NCBI GenBank assembly: GCA_022376925.1 | Contig: JAIOJX010000005.1 | Location: 13,358,501 to 13,422,500 of the forward strand | Source: Tragulus kanchil | Lineage: Eukaryota; Chordata; Mammalia; Artiodactyla; Tragulidae | DNA: 64,000 nt | Direction: 5' to 3' | In this document: positions 59,707 through 64,000 of the stretch, piece after piece | How the letters are laid out: each line of letters opens with the position of its first letter | Position numbering within the stretch: the first letter of the stretch is position 1 | Notes under the pieces: generated by a model | Seen by the model: only the letters and a program-made list of their open reading frames with translations | Database searches by the model: none | What the model was told of the DNA's origin: nothing | Made by a program: the position numbers and the translations under genes

Positions 59707-60126
59707 ACTGGCCATAAAGAAAGGCATCCACTGAGACCAGACATCCCGTGAGAGCAGGAACGTGGGCACGGAAGCCAGCTCAGAAACCAGCTTTGACTCT
59801 GGGAGCAGGGGCTGGCTCTGGCCCCTTCAAGCTTCTGCTTAGACAGCTGTGGGAGGCACCGGGACAAAAAGACAATGACCAGAGCTCACCCAAGGTGGAA
59901 TTCTACTAAGAGACCCTGCAGAAAGCTGGGACACCAAAAGACTATTTTCGTTGTAAAAGTCTACCAGAAATAGACCCACTTTACAGACAGAGAGAGCAAG
60001 GGAAATGGCAGCTTCCAGCACGACTCTAGGTGGAAGGGAGAACAATTCGATTCCAAACATTTAGAGTTCAAAGCTGTCTCTTCTGAAAATTTGCTGCCCA
60101 AATGCACCGTACCTATGTTGCCCTAT
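59707..60126. other. Unique sequence
   Basis: No supported gene or repeat. Confidence 0.45.
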
Positions 60127-60350
60127 GGACTTCCCCGGCAGCCCAGTGGTAAAGAATCCGCCTGCAGTGCAGGAAAGGCAGGAGACCTGGGCTCGATTCC
60201 TGGGTCGGGAAGATCCCGTCGAGGAGGGCATAGCAACACAGTCCAGTATCCTTGCCTGGAGAATCCCATGGACTGAGAAGCCTGGTCGGCTACAGTTCAT
60301 AGGGTCGGAAAGAGCTGGACATGATTGAAGCTACTGAGCACACACACACA
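60127..60350 (+). mobile_element. Bov-tA SINE
   Basis: GGACTTCCCCGGCAGCCCAGTGG head, GGGCTCGATTCCTGG B box and TGAAGCTACTGAGCACACAC end. Confidence 0.9.
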
Positions 60351-61339
60351 GTGTCCTACAAACTTCAGCTAAGTAGGGTCAATAATGCCCTCAGTAGCCT
60401 AGACAAAGCCACCACAAACCCTTGCTGGATAAGCCAAAGGAATTTATATATCAATCTACAAAGAATGTCTACAAATGAGGCATGAACCTGTAGTCACATA
60501 CACGTGCACAAATACACACACATGCGCATTACAAAGAAATAACTCACGGCATGCGGAAGTCATCAAAAATAACAGAGAAGTCAAAGCCACAAAAATTTTA
60601 GATATTGGACAGAAGCTAAAAATTAAGTATGACTTGTTTGAAACTATGAAAGAGAGATTAAAAATATAAGTAAGAGACAATAAAAATAATAGAGGTAGGG
60701 AAAGGAAAGCTATTTGTTTTATTATTATAAATATAATAATAGTTAACCAAGGAAGCTTAAAGGACTTACTAAAGGCAAAATAGACCCACTTTAAGAAAGA
60801 AGTGAACAGGAACATAGATTTGAAGACATTACTCAAAATGCAGCATGGAGAGACAAAGAGAGGAAAAATATGAAAGATAATAAGATAAATAACAGAATGA
60901 GATCAGATATACATCGACTGGCAGTTTATTCATAAGAGAAAATGAGGCACAGGGGATATTCAAACCAATAGAGTTTCTACAATTGTTGCAAGATACCAAT
61001 CTTCATATTCAGAATTCCAAAGAAGGTATAGTGGTCATGTATCTAGCTGCTTTAGAATAATAACCATCCACTGAGTGCGGGCACTGTTATGCATTTGATA
61101 TGCAGAATAATTTTACAGCAACAGACTCGGGCTCTAAAAATGTCTTTATCTTTGTAAACCTCGACGCTGTGTTCCATGTCTAAGCCCTATTTTGTGTGTT
61201 GCAGACATTTCATCCAATGGCTTCTCTGTGAACTCAGTCTGTTCCAGGGACTTGTTGAAATCCTCTTTTCACCCTTCCCCTGCTGGTTCTCTCCTGGAGG
61301 TGTCTATCTTTAGGGAAGGAGCTGTCAGCTTCTTGATCG
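60351..61339. other. AT-rich unique sequence, possible MIR
   Basis: A short palindrome lies at 60721-60740. 61065-61130 resembles a MIR core (CACTGAGTGCGGGCACTGTT). No gene supported. Confidence 0.4.
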
Positions 61340-61740
61340 TCAGTGTCTCTCAACCCTGGTGGCTCCTTATCATCTACCAAGGTGCTTTTGAAATAGGGCA
61401 AAGCCCAGGCCTGGCATCCAGATGCTGATGTCCAAGGGTTGGGGTAGAGCCCAGGCATCTGTATTTTTAAACATTCCACACGGCTAGAAATCCCTGATCT
61501 ATGCCCCATGAGGGCCCTCCACTGCAGGTCAACCTCTTTTCCTCTAGTTCTCAGCCCTGACCGTGAACAGCAGCCTCCTCTAAGGTGTGTATGAGCTCCC
61601 TGAGATCTTTTTTTAATTGTAGATTCCGAGACAGAGGATCTGGGACAGGGCTTGAGAGTCCACTTTTCTAACACATACGTAGGTGATGCTGCTGCGACTG
61701 ATAGGTGGACCCCACTTTGAATACGTAGCAAGAGTTTACA
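61340..61740 (+). mobile_element. MER5-like or related hAT remnants
   Basis: GTGTCTCTCAACCCTGGTGG, GATGCTGATGTCCAAGGG, CCCAGGCATCTGTATTTTT and, further on, GGTGATGCTGCTGCGACTG are words shared with MER5-class non-autonomous elements. Probably two pieces. The minus-strand frame of 170 codons here is incidental. Confidence 0.45.
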
Positions 61741-62359
61741 GAACAAATGGGATCAATGCTTGCCAACCTCAATTCTGTTTGTTCTGAGGCTAGCACCTCC
61801 GAATAACCATCTTACGGGATTTGGGTGCCCAGTTCTTTTATAGATCAGAGACGGGGATGAGGAAGCCAAGGTAAAGGGCCATTAATCTTGCAAAGGTCTC
61901 CTAGAATGGCAAGCCTCAGGCGGGGGATGTATTAATTTCTCCCTTCCTGCCACCCACGGGGCGGGGGCGGGGGTGGAGGCGCGCACAGGGTTCTGAACAA
62001 AGTCACTTTGACAGTCAGACAGGGGACAGGATTCTCTGAGGCAAAACTTTCCCTATGATTATAATAATAAAAGCAACAAAAAGCAAGTCAAAGAAACAGT
62101 TTCAACCTGGAGTCAGAATTGGCTTCCTCCCTGCCACAGTTCTAGATATAAATACACATCCTGGTTCTCTTTCTCTGGAGAACCTCAAGTCACTCCCCTG
62201 ACAACCTGGCGACCCTGACTGCTGACCCTGGGCTCTGGCACTGAGGGTCTGCTTGGAGGGCAGCCACCTGCCCCTCCTCGTCCTTGTTTCCCTCTAAAAC
62301 AGCCCCTCACTGCTGTTGGCTCTCACTCTTGCACCAGGTACTGTTTGCCTCTGGGCTGC
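61741..62359. other. Unique sequence
   Basis: A G-rich stretch lies at about 61955-61985. No gene supported. Confidence 0.4.
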
Positions 62360-62612
62360 TTCTATTGGTCTTTCATTTGTCTATTCTTCATCCATCTTTG
62401 TTCTTTGGCCCGTGTGGGCCTCCCATGGCGGTGGCCTCTGTCGTCGCAGAGCACCAGCTCTGGGCGCATGCACTCCAGAGCTCCGGCTCGGTAATTGGAC
62501 ACATCGGTCCAGCCGCTCCGGGGCACGCGGGATCTTCCCAGGCCGGGGATCGAACCGGCGCCCCTTGCACTGCAAGGCTGTGTCCTTACCCACTGGACCA
62601 CCAGGAAAGCCC
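62360..62612 (-). mobile_element. Long CHR-like SINE lacking its tail
   Basis: Minus-strand copy with head and GC-rich body, but the 3' C-rich segment and A-rich tail are missing. It ends abruptly in CTTCTATTGGTC on the plus strand and no target-site duplication is visible. A frame of 118-119 codons on each strand overlaps it and is incidental. Confidence 0.9.
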
Positions 62613-64000
62613 TCAAGATCCCTTTTAAACTTAGAAGCAAAGAGGTTGGTACCAGGATACAGAGAATGTGTGTAACTGAGCCAAGGACACAGAGAACGGG
62701 GCAGCTGACTCTCACCATCAGCTCACCAGGGCCGTTCCTCCAGCCTCCCGGTGCCCATGCCCTGTGTTTTCTAAGTGAGCATCTAGGACCTTTAAACTAC
62801 ACAGAAACTCTCCCCATGTGGTTCAAAGGGCTTCTGAAGGCTGTAGCTGGAGAAGGAAATGAATTCAATGGCCAGAGGGGAAAAAAACATCCTATCTTCC
62901 TTCTCTTTCACCTTAAACAACCCGCGAGTATAAGGAGCACACAAAGCATTCCTTGCCAGAATCTTCTAGTTGTGCAAGGAGTGAGCTAAGAAGAGAAAAA
63001 GATAATTAATCATATTACAAAGGCCCAACTCTCAAAACAGAACCTCTGTTAAAGACCTCGAGTTTGACGGTAAGAGTTCCTAACACTATATCATATGTGA
63101 AAAATGTGACATAAAATGTGGATAATTAATTAAGATGGAAGGAAATAAAGCTTTGTGGTCACATTAAAAGTAACTATTTTACATTACATATTCTTATTTC
63201 TTTGACAGTCATCTTAGATTGTCAGGCTCTAATCAACAATGATGTGAATTCAGCTGTGAGTCAAAGATATTTTTACAATTCACATTCTTACATATATTCT
63301 GATTTACTTGAGGCAAAGAATGGTATTGGATAATGCCAGCTGTGTCTACACAAGGCAAATGTTTTAGGCTGAACAACACGCTATGACTGAGGAAACTGTG
63401 ATGTTTTATTTTTTCTATTCATCTTCCAAGATTCCTGAGTCTTTGGAAAGTTGTAACATGAAAATATTTTGAAGCAGATAAAATTCACATCATTATGAAA
63501 TCTCTCGGAAGCTGAAATTCAAGTCAGTAAAAATAGCATTTCTGGAACAAGTCTTTTCAGAACCAAAAATGTTTGTTGCAAGAAGCTTTGTTCTACTTAC
63601 TTCTTGCCCCCAAACTGCTGAAAGTTATGGGGAGTAGGGTGAGAAACCATCAGATAATAATGCTCTTATTGCGATAATGTCACCTAGGGACTCACACATT
63701 GAGAGCAACCAAGGAATTAATGAAGTCCCCTGGCCTCCTAAAGAGGAGCCAGAGAACTAGAAATTATTTTCTATGTTTTCGTGACATTGGAGAACTAATT
63801 TGGTCATAAGCCTCTCCTTACTGCAATGTATAAAGTGCTTTTTAAAAAACATTCAATGTGAATTTTTCATGTTCTCATTGTAATCACTGTATATGTATCC
63901 AGGTGCCTAAGTCTGCTCTTTCAGTAATTTGATTTCTCATATCTCTAATGTGTGGTATGATCAAGAATCTTTACCAAGTTAACACTATTAAGTAATGCTC
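62613..64000. other. Unique AT-rich sequence
   Basis: No supported gene, RNA or repeat. The 164-codon frame starting at 62495 begins inside the SINE and has no recognisable domain. Confidence 0.45.

Noticed and set aside
61234..61746. Minus-strand frame of 170 codons
   Set aside because: It covers MER5-like repeat remnants and has no recognisable domain.

Overview
The window is non-coding genomic DNA from a ruminant, most likely a pecoran. The evidence is the repeat content: many tRNA-derived Bov-tA SINEs, a BovB 3' end, CHR-type SINEs and 5'-truncated L1 elements, over a background of old mammalian MIR, L2, MER5-like and LTR remnants. I cannot name the species from the sequence. I found no protein-coding gene I can support. 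The longest open frames (up to about 185 codons) mostly lie inside SINEs or LINEs, recur wherever the same repeat recurs, and carry no domain I recognise. The one clear RNA-gene-derived feature is a 7SL RNA retropseudogene (47271-47514) flanked by a target-site duplication.

The dominant large-scale structure is a series of 17 duplications, each of about 1.1 kb and each present as two head-to-tail, nearly identical copies. Copy-to-copy offsets run from 1051 to 1188 bp (mean about 1119) from the left end to position 59152. The duplicated sequences are unrelated to one another, share only their length, and are joined either directly at 0-8 bp of shared sequence or through 6-60 bp of filler. Junctions fall every 2-6 kb (mean about 3.5 kb). 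Two pairs overlap the next pair, so small parts are present three times. Uniform length, near-perfect identity in neutral DNA, homopolymer-length differences and mismatches that cluster near block ends in two cases point to unmerged contig ends or gap filling in the assembly rather than biology. If so, about 19 kb of the 64 kb is false duplication and the true locus is about 45 kb.

Layout: 0-5.7 kb, old L1 pieces, a long CHR-like SINE and a Bov-tA inside duplications 1 and 2. 5.4-13 kb, Bov-tA, an MLT1-like LTR remnant and a young 5'-truncated L1 (10021-11160) inside duplications 3-5. 13-21 kb, a perfect 18-bp hairpin, CHR and Bov-tA SINEs, old L1 and a fold-back repeat, with duplications 6 and 7. 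21-27 kb, long CHR-like SINEs and an L1 with a 5' inversion, with duplications 8 and 9. 27-31 kb, largely unique sequence with two minus-strand long CHR-like SINEs. 31-43 kb, L2, MER5-like, BovB, MIR and Bov-tA elements inside duplications 10-13. 43-51 kb, several SINEs, two candidate LTRs, the 7SL pseudogene and an L1 with clear target-site duplications, with duplications 14 and 15. 51-59 kb, a minus-strand L1 split by a SINE, then duplications 16 and 17. 59-64 kb, a short L1 3' end, one Bov-tA, one long CHR-like SINE and unique AT-rich DNA.

The most biologically interesting item is a long (250-340 bp) CHR-headed SINE family with ten independent insertions, several bounded by clean 13-17 bp target-site duplications. 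There are no cooperating genes to describe.
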